Source: JAZKDW01 sp040387375
GTDB taxonomy: Bacteria > Pseudomonadota > Gammaproteobacteria > Burkholderiales > Burkholderiaceae_D
Assembly: GCA_040387375.1 (NCBI GenBank)
Contig: JAZKDW010000015.1
Coordinates: 288,589 to 352,588 of the forward strand
Direction of reading: 5' to 3'
DNA length: 64,000 nt
Part shown: positions 1 through 7,968 of the stretch, in pieces
Numbering within the stretch: position 1 is the stretch's first letter
How the letters are laid out: every line of letters begins with the position of its first letter
Notes under the pieces: generated by a model
Told to the model about the DNA's origin: nothing
What the model saw: only the letters and a program-made list of their open reading frames with translations
Database searches by the model: none
Translations under genes and position numbers: made by a program

Positions 1-366
1 TCGCGTTTTCATGGCAAAGACATCACGATTGACGTGGTAAAAGATGCGTTGAAGGATCTGCTGTCGGTGCAGAATCGGCAGATTTCAGTCGAAAATATTC
101 AGAAAACCGTGGCCGATTTTTTCAATATCAAGGTCGCCGACATGTATTCGAAGAAGCGGCCCGCCAATATTGCGCGGCCGCGGCAGATCGCAATGTACCT
201 GGCAAAAGAATTAACGCAGAAAAGTTTGCCCGAAATCGGCGAGCTGTTTGGTGGTCGTGATCACACCACCGTGTTGCATGCCGTGCGCAAAATCGCAGCC
301 GATCGCAGCAAGAGTCCGGAGTGTAATCATGAGCTCCACGTGTTGGAACAAACACTAAAAGGTTAA
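1..366 (+). CDS. dnaA: Chromosomal replication initiator DnaA (C-terminal part)
   Basis: The frame is open from base 1 and ends in TAA, giving the last 121 residues of DnaA; the start lies outside the window. The visible part covers the end of the AAA+ lid and domain IV, the helix-turn-helix that reads DnaA boxes. The DnaA signature GGRDHTTVLHAVRKI sits about 35 residues before the stop, and the preceding basic stretch (KKRPANIARPRQIAMYLAKE) is also typical. DnaA binds and melts the origin to load the replicative helicase. It is followed by dnaN and gyrB, the classic replication gene order. Identification is secure; only the truncation by the window edge is a limit. Confidence 0.98.
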   Translation, partial: SRFHGKDITIDVVKDALKDLLSVQNRQISVENIQKTVADFFNIKVADMYSKKRPANIARPRQIAMYLAKELTQKSLPEIGELFGGRDHTTVLHAVRKIAADRSKSPECNHELHVLEQTLKG

Positions 367-388
367 CAATTTTAGCTGCCTCTGTCGC

Positions 389-397
389 TGTGGATAA
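389..397 (-). promoter_or_regulatory. DnaA box in the dnaA-dnaN spacer
   Basis: TGTGGATAA, the exact reverse complement of the consensus TTATCCACA, lies 23 bases after the dnaA stop in the 234-bp dnaA-dnaN spacer. A single box here could serve autoregulation of dnaN or be a minor origin element. No cluster of boxes is seen in this spacer, unlike the region near 55.3 kb. Confidence 0.6.
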
Positions 398-600
398 CTA
401 TATACAGGCAAACGCAGGCGCAGTTGTTAATCAGATGAAACAAGCAAGACGCTTTGAAATTGTTGTTCGGGTTCTGTACCGTGTTCAGGGAGGTTTTACT
501 CGGCACTGAGGCCAATGGCAAGGATGTAGATTTCGTTATATTGATTGGCTTGGCTCCAGTAAAACAGCTTCGTTAACTTATTACAAACAAGGAACTAACT

Positions 601-1707
601 ATGCAATTGGTCAAAACCCACAGAGATACCCTTCTCCGGCCACTGCAAATTGTGAGTGGTATTGTCGAGCGTCGGCACACATTGCCGATTCTGGCCAATA
701 TCCTCATTCGCAAGGACGGCGAAAAAGTATCTTTCCTGTCGACCGACATAGAAGTACAGATCACGACTCATGCAAATGTCGGAAGCAGTGGCGACGTCGC
801 GGCAACCACGGTGGCCGCGCGCAAATTGCTCGACATCCTGCGCGCACTACCGGAGGGCAACGACGTTTCACTGTCGCTGGCCAACAAGCGCATGACGGTG
901 CAATCCGGAAAATCGCGTTTTGCGCTGCAAACCCTGGCGGCGGAAGAATTTCCGACCGTCGCGCAAGCCGAACATTACAACGCCAGCGTGACCTTGCCGC
1001 AGAAGACGCTGAAACACTTGTTCAACATGGTCCACTTCTCGATGGCGCAGCAGGACATTCGTTATTACCTGAATGGCCTGCTGCTGGTAGTCGATGGCAA
1101 ATACGTGATCGCGGTTGCGACCGATGGTCACCGTCTGGCGTTTTGCCAGGTCGAAACCGAACAGGAATTCCCGCGCCAGGAAGTCATCATTCCGCGCAAG
1201 ACGATCATCGAATTGCAACGCCTGCTGGAAGAGACCGACGAACCGGTCAAGCTCGAGATCGCCAACAACCAGGTCAAGCTGACCTTCGCCGATATCGAAC
1301 TGATTTCGAAGCTGGTTGAAGGCAAGTTCCCCGATTACACCCGCGTGGTGCCGAAGGGATACAAGAACAATTTCACGATTGGCCGTGACCAGCTGCTGCG
1401 TTCGCTGCAGCGGGCCGCGATCATGACATCCGACAAGTTCAAGGGCGTGCGCTGCATCATGAGCCCCGGCAGCATGAAGATCAGTTCGACCAACGCCGAC
1501 CAGGAAGAAGCGGTCGAAGAAATCGAAATCGATTACGGCGGCGACAGCGTCGACATCGGTTTCAACGTGACGTACCTGCTCGACGTACTGAATAACCTCA
1601 AGTGCGACAGCATCAACATCGCCCTCGGCGACGCCAACTCATCGGCATTGATCACCATCCCCGACAATGCCGATTTCAAGTATGTCGTGATGCCGATGCG
1701 CATTTGA
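601..1707 (+). CDS. dnaN: DNA polymerase III subunit beta (sliding clamp)
   Basis: This 368-residue protein has the length and sequence of the bacterial beta clamp, which forms a dimeric ring around DNA and tethers polymerase III and other repair factors. The N-terminal MQLVKTHRDTLLRPLQ and the typical C-terminal end YVVMPMRI, which contributes to the partner-binding pocket, are visible. The ATG at 601 is preceded by AAGGA about 8 bases upstream. It lies 234 bp after dnaA and about 100 bp before gyrB, as in most proteobacteria. No oddities were seen. Confidence 0.98.
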   Translation: MQLVKTHRDTLLRPLQIVSGIVERRHTLPILANILIRKDGEKVSFLSTDIEVQITTHANVGSSGDVAATTVAARKLLDILRALPEGNDVSLSLANKRMTVQSGKSRFALQTLAAEEFPTVAQAEHYNASVTLPQKTLKHLFNMVHFSMAQQDIRYYLNGLLLVVDGKYVIAVATDGHRLAFCQVETEQEFPRQEVIIPRKTIIELQRLLEETDEPVKLEIANNQVKLTFADIELISKLVEGKFPDYTRVVPKGYKNNFTIGRDQLLRSLQRAAIMTSDKFKGVRCIMSPGSMKISSTNADQEEAVEEIEIDYGGDSVDIGFNVTYLLDVLNNLKCDSINIALGDANSSALITIPDNADFKYVVMPMRI

Positions 1708-1733
1708 TTTGGTAATTGATTAAGGTGCGCGAG

Positions 1734-1753
1734 GGGGCCGAGAGGGCCCCTTT
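1734..1753 (+). terminator. Weak hairpin after dnaN
   Basis: A GC-rich hairpin (GGGGCC at 1734-1739 pairing with GGCCCC at 1745-1750) follows the dnaN stop, with only three Ts after it. It may be a partial terminator or attenuator between dnaN and gyrB. Confidence 0.45.
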
Positions 1754-1810
1754 GCCACATTTAAGAAATCCTGTTTTTTGTAGAAGTCATCGTTTTTTCA
1801 GAAGGTAGCC

Positions 1811-4309
1811 ATGTCCGCGATCCCAATTGACAACACCAATCAGCCGCAACAAAACTCGTACGGCGCTTCCTCGATCCAGATCCTGGAAGGGCTGGAAGCT
1901 GTCCGCAAGCGTCCCGGCATGTACATCGGCGACACGTCGGATGGCACTGGATTGCATCACCTTGTATTCGAAGTGCTGGACAACTCGATCGATGAATCGC
2001 TGGCGGGCCACTGCACCGAAATCCACGTCACCATCCATTCCGACAACTCGATCTCGATCACCGATAACGGCCGCGGCATTCCGACCGGCATCAAGTGGGA
2101 TGACAAGCACGACCCGAAACGCAGTGCGGCCGAAATCGTGATGACCGAGTTGCACGCCGGCGGCAAGTTCGATCAGAACTCCTACAAGGTCTCGGGCGGC
2201 CTGCATGGCGTCGGTGTTTCCTGCGTCAACGGCCTGTCGAAATTGTTGAAGCTGACCATACGGCGCGACGGCAAGGCGCACTACATGGAATTCGTGCGCG
2301 GCGTGCCGCAAAATCGCGAACTGCAGACCATCGACGGCATGGTGGTCTCGCCTATCCACGTCACTGGCGACACCGACAAGCGCGGCACCGAAGTCCATTT
2401 CTGGGCCGACGAAGAAATTTTTTCGCACATTGAGTTCCACTACGAAATCCTGGCAAAACGCATCCGTGAACTGTCCTTCCTCAACAATGGCGTGCGCATC
2501 AAGCTGACCGACCAGCGCAGCGGCAAGGAAGAGTTGTTTGCGTTCGAAGGCGGCACCCGCGGTTTTGTCGAATACATCAACAAGACCAAAAGCGTGCTGC
2601 ATCCGACTATTTTCCAGGCGACTGGCGACAAGATGTCGGACCAGAACACCAACATCAGCGTCGACGTCTCGATGCAATGGAACGACGCCTACAACGAGCA
2701 GGTGCTTTGCTTCACCAACAATATTCCGCAGCGCGACGGCGGCACCCACCTGACTGGCTTGCGCGCCGCAATGACCCGTGTCATCAACAAATACATTGAA
2801 GAACACGAGTTCGCCAAAAAAGCCAAAGTCGAGGTCACCGGCGACGACATGCGCGAAGGCTTGACCTGCGTGCTGTCGGTCAAGGTGCCGGAGCCAAAGT
2901 TCAGTTCGCAAACAAAAGACAAGCTGGTGTCGAGCGAAGTACGTGGCCCGGTCGAGGACATCGTTGCCAAAACCCTCAGCGACTATCTGCAGGAAAAACC
3001 GAATGACGCAAAAATCATTTGCGGCAAGATCGTCGAAGCCGCCCGCGCGCGCGAAGCCGCCCGCAAGGCGCGCGAACTGACGCGCCGCAAAGGCATCATG
3101 GATGGCCTCGGCTTGTCTTCCAAGCTGGCCGACTGCCAGGAAAAAGACCCGGCGCTGTGCGAACTGTACATCGTCGAGGGTGACTCCGCGGGCGGCTCCG
3201 CCAAGCAGGGCCGCGACCGCAAATTCCAGGCGATCCTGCCCTTGCGCGGCAAGGTGCTGAACGTCGAAAAGGCCCGCTTTGAAAAGATGCTGTCGTCCGA
3301 GCAGATCACGACCCTGATCGCCACGCTGGGCACCAGCATCGGCGCTGACGAATTTAACATCGACAAGTTGCGCTACCACCGCATCATCATCATGACCGAT
3401 GCCGACGTCGACGGCGCGCACATCCGCACGCTGCTGCTGACGCTGCTTTACCGGCAAATGCCGCTGCTGGTCGAGCGCGGCCATATCTACATCGCGCAAC
3501 CGCCGCTGTACAAGGTCAAGCACGGCCGCGACGAGCGTTATCTGAAAGACGATATCGAAGAAGCCAGCTACATGATGCAGATTGCATTGAACGATGCGGC
3601 GCTGGTGCCGACCGAAAACGCGGCGCCGATCAGCGGCGATGCGCTGGCCGAACTGGTACGCCAGTACAACACCGCCAACGCGATCATCATGCGCCTGGCG
3701 CGCGCGGTGGACAATGCCGCGCTGACGGCCATCATGACCGGCGTCACGCTCAATCTGGAGACCATCGCCGATGCCGAACAATCGGCGGCAGCGATGTCCG
3801 CGGCGATCAACGATCCGTCGGTGCAAGTCATCGTCCGCTCGGATGAACTGTCCGACAAACACATGCTGCGCATCCAACGCATGTTTCATGGCAATGTGAA
3901 GGTCAGCGTGATCGACGCCGATTTTGTCAACGGACCGGATTATGCGGTTCTGGCCAATGCGGCAGCGACCTTCAAAGGCTTGATCGGTGCTGGTGCGCTG
4001 GTGCGTCGCGGTACCGGCGAGAAAGTCAAGGAAGCCGCGATCGCCGACTTCCATGAGGCGATGAAGTGGCTGCGTGAGGAAGCCGAACGCGGCGTGGGCA
4101 AGCAGCGTTATAAAGGGCTGGGCGAGATGAATCCGTCGCAATTGTGGGAAACCACGATGGATCCGACGGTGCGTCGCTTGTTGCGGGTGCAGATCGAAGA
4201 CGCGATTGCCGCGGATCAGATTTTCACGACGCTGATGGGTGATGACGTTGAGCCGAGGAGGGCGTTTATTGAGTTAAATGCGCTGCAGGCGGGGAATATT
4301 GACGTCTGA
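1811..4309 (+). CDS. gyrB: DNA gyrase subunit B
   Basis: This 832-residue protein is the ATPase subunit of gyrase, which with GyrA introduces negative supercoils. The N-terminal GHKL ATPase is shown by DNSIDESLAGH, DNGRGIP and GGLHGVGVS. The TOPRIM domain carries EGDSAGG near residue 456 and DADVDGAH near residue 530, which bind the catalytic Mg. The C-terminal tail has QRYKGLGEMNPSQLWETTMDP. It is slightly longer than the 804-residue E. coli protein, owing to the insertion between TOPRIM and tail common in beta- and gammaproteobacteria. The ATG at 1811 has GAAGG upstream. EGDSAGG and the C-terminal QRYKGLGE motif also occur in ParE, but the length and dnaN linkage favour GyrB. Confidence 0.97.
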   Translation: MSAIPIDNTNQPQQNSYGASSIQILEGLEAVRKRPGMYIGDTSDGTGLHHLVFEVLDNSIDESLAGHCTEIHVTIHSDNSISITDNGRGIPTGIKWDDKHDPKRSAAEIVMTELHAGGKFDQNSYKVSGGLHGVGVSCVNGLSKLLKLTIRRDGKAHYMEFVRGVPQNRELQTIDGMVVSPIHVTGDTDKRGTEVHFWADEEIFSHIEFHYEILAKRIRELSFLNNGVRIKLTDQRSGKEELFAFEGGTRGFVEYINKTKSVLHPTIFQATGDKMSDQNTNISVDVSMQWNDAYNEQVLCFTNNIPQRDGGTHLTGLRAAMTRVINKYIEEHEFAKKAKVEVTGDDMREGLTCVLSVKVPEPKFSSQTKDKLVSSEVRGPVEDIVAKTLSDYLQEKPNDAKIICGKIVEAARAREAARKARELTRRKGIMDGLGLSSKLADCQEKDPALCELYIVEGDSAGGSAKQGRDRKFQAILPLRGKVLNVEKARFEKMLSSEQITTLIATLGTSIGADEFNIDKLRYHRIIIMTDADVDGAHIRTLLLTLLYRQMPLLVERGHIYIAQPPLYKVKHGRDERYLKDDIEEASYMMQIALNDAALVPTENAAPISGDALAELVRQYNTANAIIMRLARAVDNAALTAIMTGVTLNLETIADAEQSAAAMSAAINDPSVQVIVRSDELSDKHMLRIQRMFHGNVKVSVIDADFVNGPDYAVLANAAATFKGLIGAGALVRRGTGEKVKEAAIADFHEAMKWLREEAERGVGKQRYKGLGEMNPSQLWETTMDPTVRRLLRVQIEDAIAADQIFTTLMGDDVEPRRAFIELNALQAGNIDV

Positions 4310-4380
4310 TAAGTTGTAGCGAGCCCTGTTAATGGCAATTTGAGACACTTAAATTGTTTACTTCTGGTGCCTGCAGCAAA

Positions 4381-4408
4381 AAGCCGGCCTAATAGGCCGG
4401 CTTTTTTA
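4381..4408 (+). terminator. Rho-independent terminator of gyrB, probably bidirectional
   Basis: The perfect 8-bp stem GCCGGCCT / AGGCCGGC (4383-4390 and 4394-4401) with an AAT loop is followed by a T run and preceded by an A run. It can therefore end both gyrB and the convergent DUF2058 gene. Confidence 0.88.
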
Positions 4409-4411
4409 TTT

Positions 4412-4948
4412 TTACCACATCAAGTCGTCCGGGATCTGGAAGGCGGCATATGGATCGTCCGCATCGATCTCGGTGCTGGCCTTGTTCACCCGCACCACGA
4501 GAGAAGCATCGCGCTCGGCGATCTTGTCGGCAATAATCCTGGGCACCAATTCGGTGGCGCCGCCGTGGCAGACGATCACCAGCCGCCCGGCCATTAAATG
4601 CGCCTGGACCGCGGCCGACACATACAAGCGTTCGATCTTCTTGTCGTGAGTAAAATTGTAGGCGATGTCGCCGGCGCCCTTGCTCTGGCGATTCTTTTGC
4701 ACCATCTGGGAAATTTGCGCCATGATTGCCTTTTGGGTGGCGGCCGCATCGCGCTGGGCATTGAGTTCGCGTGCCCGCTCGGCATTCTTGCGTTGTGTAT
4801 CGAGTGCGGCGAGGCGCGATTCATCGACACTTTTCATGCCAGTCTGACGCTCGACCTTCTTCTGCTTGCTCTTTTCCTGGTGGGCCAGCTTGACTTTGTT
4901 TTTGTCGACCAGGCCAGCTTTCAAAAACTGCTCTTGTAATGAGACCAT
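4412..4948 (-). CDS. DUF2058 family protein (YaiL-like)
   Basis: The product is a 178-residue, highly charged protein. The N-terminal MVSLQEQFLKAGLVDKNKVK and the following Lys/Gln-rich helical stretch are typical of the DUF2058 (YaiL) nucleoid/ribosome-associated family, whose molecular function is not established. The C-terminal part (YNFTHDKKIERLYV...) is the conserved globular domain. The start was placed at the ATG with complement at 4946-4948 because it has GGAG about 10 bases upstream and matches the family N-terminus. Reading on to the upstream ATG at 5218 would add an uncharacteristic 90 residues. It is convergent with gyrB and shares its terminator. Confidence 0.85.
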   Translation of the reverse strand: MVSLQEQFLKAGLVDKNKVKLAHQEKSKQKKVERQTGMKSVDESRLAALDTQRKNAERARELNAQRDAAATQKAIMAQISQMVQKNRQSKGAGDIAYNFTHDKKIERLYVSAAVQAHLMAGRLVIVCHGGATELVPRIIADKIAERDASLVVRVNKASTEIDADDPYAAFQIPDDLMW

Positions 4949-5089
4949 CTGTGCTACTCCGAAAATAGGGTCCGCCGACCCAGGCCGCGGCGCGGGGCAG
5001 TGGGAAGACGCTAGCATAGCAAAAATGTCGCCTCGGCAAAGCAGCGATCGTGGCCTTGCTGGCGCTCCTGACCCAAGAGCCGGAAGGCC

Positions 5090-5422
5090 ATGAGTGCAGA
5101 GGACCCGAAAGTACCTAAGGGGGCTGGTTCGGACATGCGTCATGATGGAGGCGGGCTGAAGGGCGCACGGGTCAAAATCGATGGCAGCGATGGTCGCGAA
5201 TTCAGGCAAGAGCTTCAACGATATTTAAAGCAGAAGCTCAAGCCAGGAGCAATAGAGTCGATTAAATTGGTCGACTCACAAAAAGACAATCTCATTCAGC
5301 TTGCTGATATGGCTGTGGGAGCAATTGCGCGGTCATTTCGGGGTTCCGAGGAACGCAACAAAGCCAGCCGCTGGCGAAATGCGTTGGCGGGGAAAATAGC
5401 GGATTTATGGGAATTTGAATAA
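5090..5422 (+). pseudogene. C-terminal remnant of a DUF3800 protein
   Basis: The 110-codon reading frame ends with VDSQKDNLIQLADMAVGAIARS and a RWRNALAGKIADLWEFE tail. These are the conserved end of DUF3800 proteins, an RNase H-fold family common on mobile islands. The family is normally 200-300 residues and has acidic motifs near its N-terminus that are absent here. The first 20-25 residues (MSAEDPKVPKG...) do not look like family sequence, so the real gene was probably cut around 5130-5150. It is followed by an AT-rich gene-free region with repeats, supporting decay of an acquired segment. Expression is doubtful. Confidence 0.6.
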
Positions 5423-5646
5423 AAAGGGTGCCGCTATATCCTAGACTGGCGTAATCAGCCAAGCACACCATCCGGTGACGATTCGGAATATAGCGACTGG
5501 GTCAAATGAAGATAGTGGGTCCGATATCGGAAGTCAATCCGAAATATAGAGAAAGCTATACATTCCCACATCTACATAATTAAAAGAATTAAAAGCAAGA
5601 AATATATTTGCAATCTTGCAGTTCTTTTCGCTATGGATGCACCTCA

Positions 5647-5899
5647 GCTCGACTTTATCCATTCCTGAATACCGCAACTCTTGCCAAACCCGCTGGAACT
5701 GTTATAGAGGTCAAACCTGGTGGGATCGGCATGAAGACATTGTGATGCAAGCTCAGTCTGGGTTCCCTCTTGCGAGGGAACGACGGTAGTAATTGGGTCG
5801 ATCTCCCATCCAGCCACCGTCATTCCCTCGCAAGAGGGAATCCATAACCCCCTCGCAAGAGAAGCACGGCGATATCCCCCAGGCTCGATTTTATCCATT
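5647..5899. repeat. 17-bp direct repeats bounding a REP-containing segment
   Basis: The 17-mers at 5647-5663 and 5883-5899 (both of the form GCTCGAYTTTATCCATT) differ at one base and are 236 bp apart. GGATGCR also lies near each copy. They enclose the REP-like palindromes. They could be a duplicated insertion target or traces of slippage; the sequence alone does not decide. Confidence 0.4.
5760..5845. repeat. REP-like palindromic repeat pair
   Basis: The 18-bp palindrome-like units TTCCCTCTTGCGAGGGAA (5763-5780) and TTCCCTCGCAAGAGGGAA (5823-5840) are perfect inverted copies of each other. Including flanks, about 27 of 30 positions match, covering the GACGGT and GGTT/GGAT borders. A third, partial copy (CCCTCGCAAGAGA) begins near 5851. 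The core resembles the dispersed CGTCATTCCC...GGGAATCCA repeats (dRS3/REP-type) found between genes in many proteobacteria. Confidence 0.7.
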
Positions 5900-5913
5900 G
5901 TGGATGCGATGAC

Positions 5914-6039
5914 TTAACGCAAACCCGACTGGCCATGAATATTGTTCACCCTCGCAACCACCGTAACCGATTTTGGCATTAATCTGGAATATCCGGTCAC
6001 GATACAGGAATCGTCGATCACGTTCATTGGAACACCCAT
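5914..6039 (-). pseudogene. Possible 41-residue fragment downstream of the Sir2 gene
   Basis: On the minus strand, ATG (complement at 6037-6039) to TAA encodes 41 residues containing VIDDSCIVTG and SVTVVARVNNIHGQSG. The spacing of a DDS motif and a V-x-A-R-V strand resembles the C-terminal domain of CcmI/CcmH-type cytochrome c biogenesis proteins, but the match is short and made from memory. There is no clear ribosome binding site. It may be a relic of a longer gene or chance. Low confidence. Confidence 0.2.
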
Positions 6040-6056
6040 TTGAGGAGCCAAGGAAT

Positions 6057-6884
6057 TCAAGCCATCCCTGCCAGTTCCGCCTGTAACATCCGCAGGCCGT
6101 TTAACGCACCTGTGGGCAGCGCGATATCCGAGCCCCGATGGACCTCTGACTCTCGCGGATTGATACGAATCAGTGGCGCCTTGAATACCTCACCTAGCCG
6201 ACGCACCGAGGGTATGGCGGTCCCGGCTCCACTCTCGATCACGACCGGACGCTGTACCGAGCTTACCCATGTCTGCAGGCGCGCATGCTGCATTTCCATG
6301 CGATCCGGCACCCAGTCACCATCGTTGAACATCAGAATATTTGGCCGGGCAAGCTCGCCACAATGCGGACAGCGAGGCATTTCGGAAACCATCCGGCACC
6401 GTGCATGGTCGACTACAGGCGCCACGTCATCCGCCGGCCAGATTGCACTGGTACAGGCGTTCATGCACTGCAGATGGTGGATCGAACCGTGGCATTCGAC
6501 CAGACGTTCCGGATCGAAGTCGGCCTTCTGGAACTGGCCGTCCACATTACTGGTGAAGACAAAGCAGCCTTTTTCCATCCGCGCCGCCATTTCCAGCAAG
6601 ATGGCAAAACCCTCATGCGGTACCGTGTCCCGATACAGCTGCAACCGATGTCCATAGAAACCCCATGCAAGCGCCGGGTCATCGCGAAACGCCACCGGAC
6701 TGGCTATCGCGGTGAATTCGATTCCTGCCTTTGCCAGCGGCGGATAAGCTTTCCAGAATCCCTGGTTTCCACGGAAGTCCGGTAATCCGGAGTCGACACC
6801 TATTCCGGCGCCGGCAGTGATCAGCAGTCCATCCGCCTGCCGTATGAAGTCGGCAGCGGCATGCAGGGGTTCCATATCGTTCAT
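6057..6884 (-). CDS. Sir2 family NAD-dependent protein deacylase (divergent)
   Basis: This 275-residue protein has a sirtuin layout. The Rossmann NAD site is GAGIGVDSGLPDFRG (about residues 25-39), the NAD/nicotinamide motif is TSNVDGQFQKAD, and the catalytic His lies in ECHGSI. A zinc knuckle is formed by C-x4-C (QCMNAC) and C-x2-C (PRCPHCG). Sirtuins remove acyl groups from lysines using NAD or make ADP-ribose. The usual GAGIS and TQNID motifs are altered (GAGIG, TSNVD), placing it in a divergent bacterial subgroup rather than with CobB. The first ATG has no clear ribosome binding site, and Met4 is an alternative start. It stands alone between debris, so its targets cannot be inferred. Confidence 0.85.
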   Translation of the reverse strand: MNDMEPLHAAADFIRQADGLLITAGAGIGVDSGLPDFRGNQGFWKAYPPLAKAGIEFTAIASPVAFRDDPALAWGFYGHRLQLYRDTVPHEGFAILLEMAARMEKGCFVFTSNVDGQFQKADFDPERLVECHGSIHHLQCMNACTSAIWPADDVAPVVDHARCRMVSEMPRCPHCGELARPNILMFNDGDWVPDRMEMQHARLQTWVSSVQRPVVIESGAGTAIPSVRRLGEVFKAPLIRINPRESEVHRGSDIALPTGALNGLRMLQAELAGMA

Positions 6885-7005
6885 GTTAATGAGAGGGTGG
6901 ACAACGCTTTCACTATACGCGGTGGAGCGACAGGGCTGATCGTAGCGGGCCGATCGACCGGAACATTCCCGCCATTTTTATTTCTAATGTTGTTTGGAGA
7001 TCATC

Positions 7006-7194
7006 ATGCAAAACGACAATTCAAAGGTGCCGGATCAACCCGCCGAGGACAAACGTGATAATCGCAAAACTGAAGACAAGGGCAATCTGAAACAAGCCGT
7101 CGAGACAGGTTTGCCCCCGGGCATCAGTCCTGAGCAAGCAAAGGACCCTGGCAAAAACGCACCAGACAAAGGGCCTGCCGACAATCGTTCCTGA
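7006..7194 (+). CDS. Small hydrophilic hypothetical protein
   Basis: The product is 62 residues, rich in Asp, Lys, Pro, Asn and Gln, with no hydrophobic segment, so it is probably intrinsically disordered. The ATG at 7006 has GGAG at 6996-6999, 6 bases upstream, which favours it over the TTG at 6994. No family was recognised. Proteins with this composition in related bacteria are often stress-associated, but that is only a guess. It lies divergent from the Sir2 gene, with about 120 bp between them for promoters. Confidence 0.6.
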   Translation: MQNDNSKVPDQPAEDKRDNRKTEDKGNLKQAVETGLPPGISPEQAKDPGKNAPDKGPADNRS

Positions 7195-7242
7195 ACCGGT
7201 CTGCGCTATTTCCTGCGGATGACATACGGCCCATAAGCGCGG

Positions 7243-7499
7243 TTAACCGGCTTTCGCGTGCGCATCCAGAAACGCGCGAAACGCAGTCAGCCCGCGGGTT
7301 GGTGTTTTGTTCCGATGCAGCGCAATCGAAAATGATCGGCGAATCACCGGCAATTTTGCCTTGATCGCAACCAGCCGCCCCTGTTCCAGTTCATCGGCCA
7401 CCACATGACGCGACAGGCAACTGATCCCGTACCCATTGAGCAAGGTACGGCGGATGGCTTCAGAGTTGCCGAGTTCGAGCGCGATATGCAGCGTGCCGA
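7243..7499 (-). pseudogene. LysR-type regulator, C-terminal remnant
   Basis: Minus-strand codons from about 7500 down to the stop at 7243 read LGTLHIALELGNSEAIRRTL, then LLNGYGISCLSRHVVADEL and a normal LysR substrate-domain end. About 85 residues remain of a roughly 300-residue protein; the helix-turn-helix and first half are gone. Homology stops at the same point where the dmsC remnant begins on the other strand, indicating a deletion junction at about 7495-7510. Confidence 0.75.
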
Positions 7500-7925
7500 G
7501 GCCGCTACCTGGTCAGGATCTATGGGACAAGCGCGATCGTGCTGACCATGGCCGCACTGCTTGGCCACTGCGCATCGTTATATCGCAATGCCCGCATCAA
7601 GCCGAAATCGACCTTGCAGACAGCGACCGGCATCCGCCATCCGCGCATCGTGCAAAAAGCGCAAGGGGCCATGGGCGGCTCGTTCAACACGCGCGAATTT
7701 TTCCATCACAAGAGCCGGTTATTTTTCCGTTCGGTAAAATGGATTTTCCTGGTGCTGGTTTTCCCTGTGCCTGCCATGCTCCTCGGCAGCGGCCTGGCCG
7801 GCACTTCCGCGCTGGTGCTGGTCGCCGCTTTCAGCGTCCAGTACGCCGGCCTGATCGCAGAGCGCTGGTTCTTTTTTGCGCAAGCAAATCACCCTCAAAA
7901 TCTGTACTATCAGCAAATTTCCTGA
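7500..7925 (+). pseudogene. dmsC-type DMSO reductase membrane anchor, C-terminal remnant
   Basis: From about 7500 the plus strand reads RIYGTSAIVLTMAALLGH, ASLYRNARIKPKSTLQTATG, GGSFNTREFFHH, then two hydrophobic segments and AERWFFFAQANHPQNLYYQ. This is the C-terminal portion of the DmsC family, the polytopic anchor that passes quinol electrons to the DmsAB molybdoenzyme. Roughly the last 140 residues of a roughly 300-residue protein remain, with no start codon of its own. The dmsA and dmsB genes are missing. It abuts the LysR remnant head to head. Confidence 0.75.
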
Positions 7926-7968
7926 ACGGTATCATGATCCCTGCGCATTATTGACTGAATAAAAAGGA

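Larger units (their letters stand above)
5423..5913. other. Gene-free, AT-rich decayed stretch with repeats
   Basis: No convincing gene lies here. The first 220 bases are clearly more AT-rich than the neighbours (for example around 5540-5620) and follow the DUF3800 remnant. The second half carries REP-like palindromes and a pair of short direct repeats, listed separately. The base composition and debris suggest an eroded island. Confidence 0.6.

Noticed and set aside
1787..4141. A 784-codon open frame antisense to gyrB
   Set aside because: It lies wholly on the other strand of the secure gyrB gene and has a repetitive composition, as expected from the codon bias of a GC-rich gene.
4949..5218. 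An N-terminal extension of the DUF2058 protein
   Set aside because: The extra 90 residues are Pro/Cys/Arg-rich and unlike the family. A good ribosome binding site lies before the ATG at 4948.
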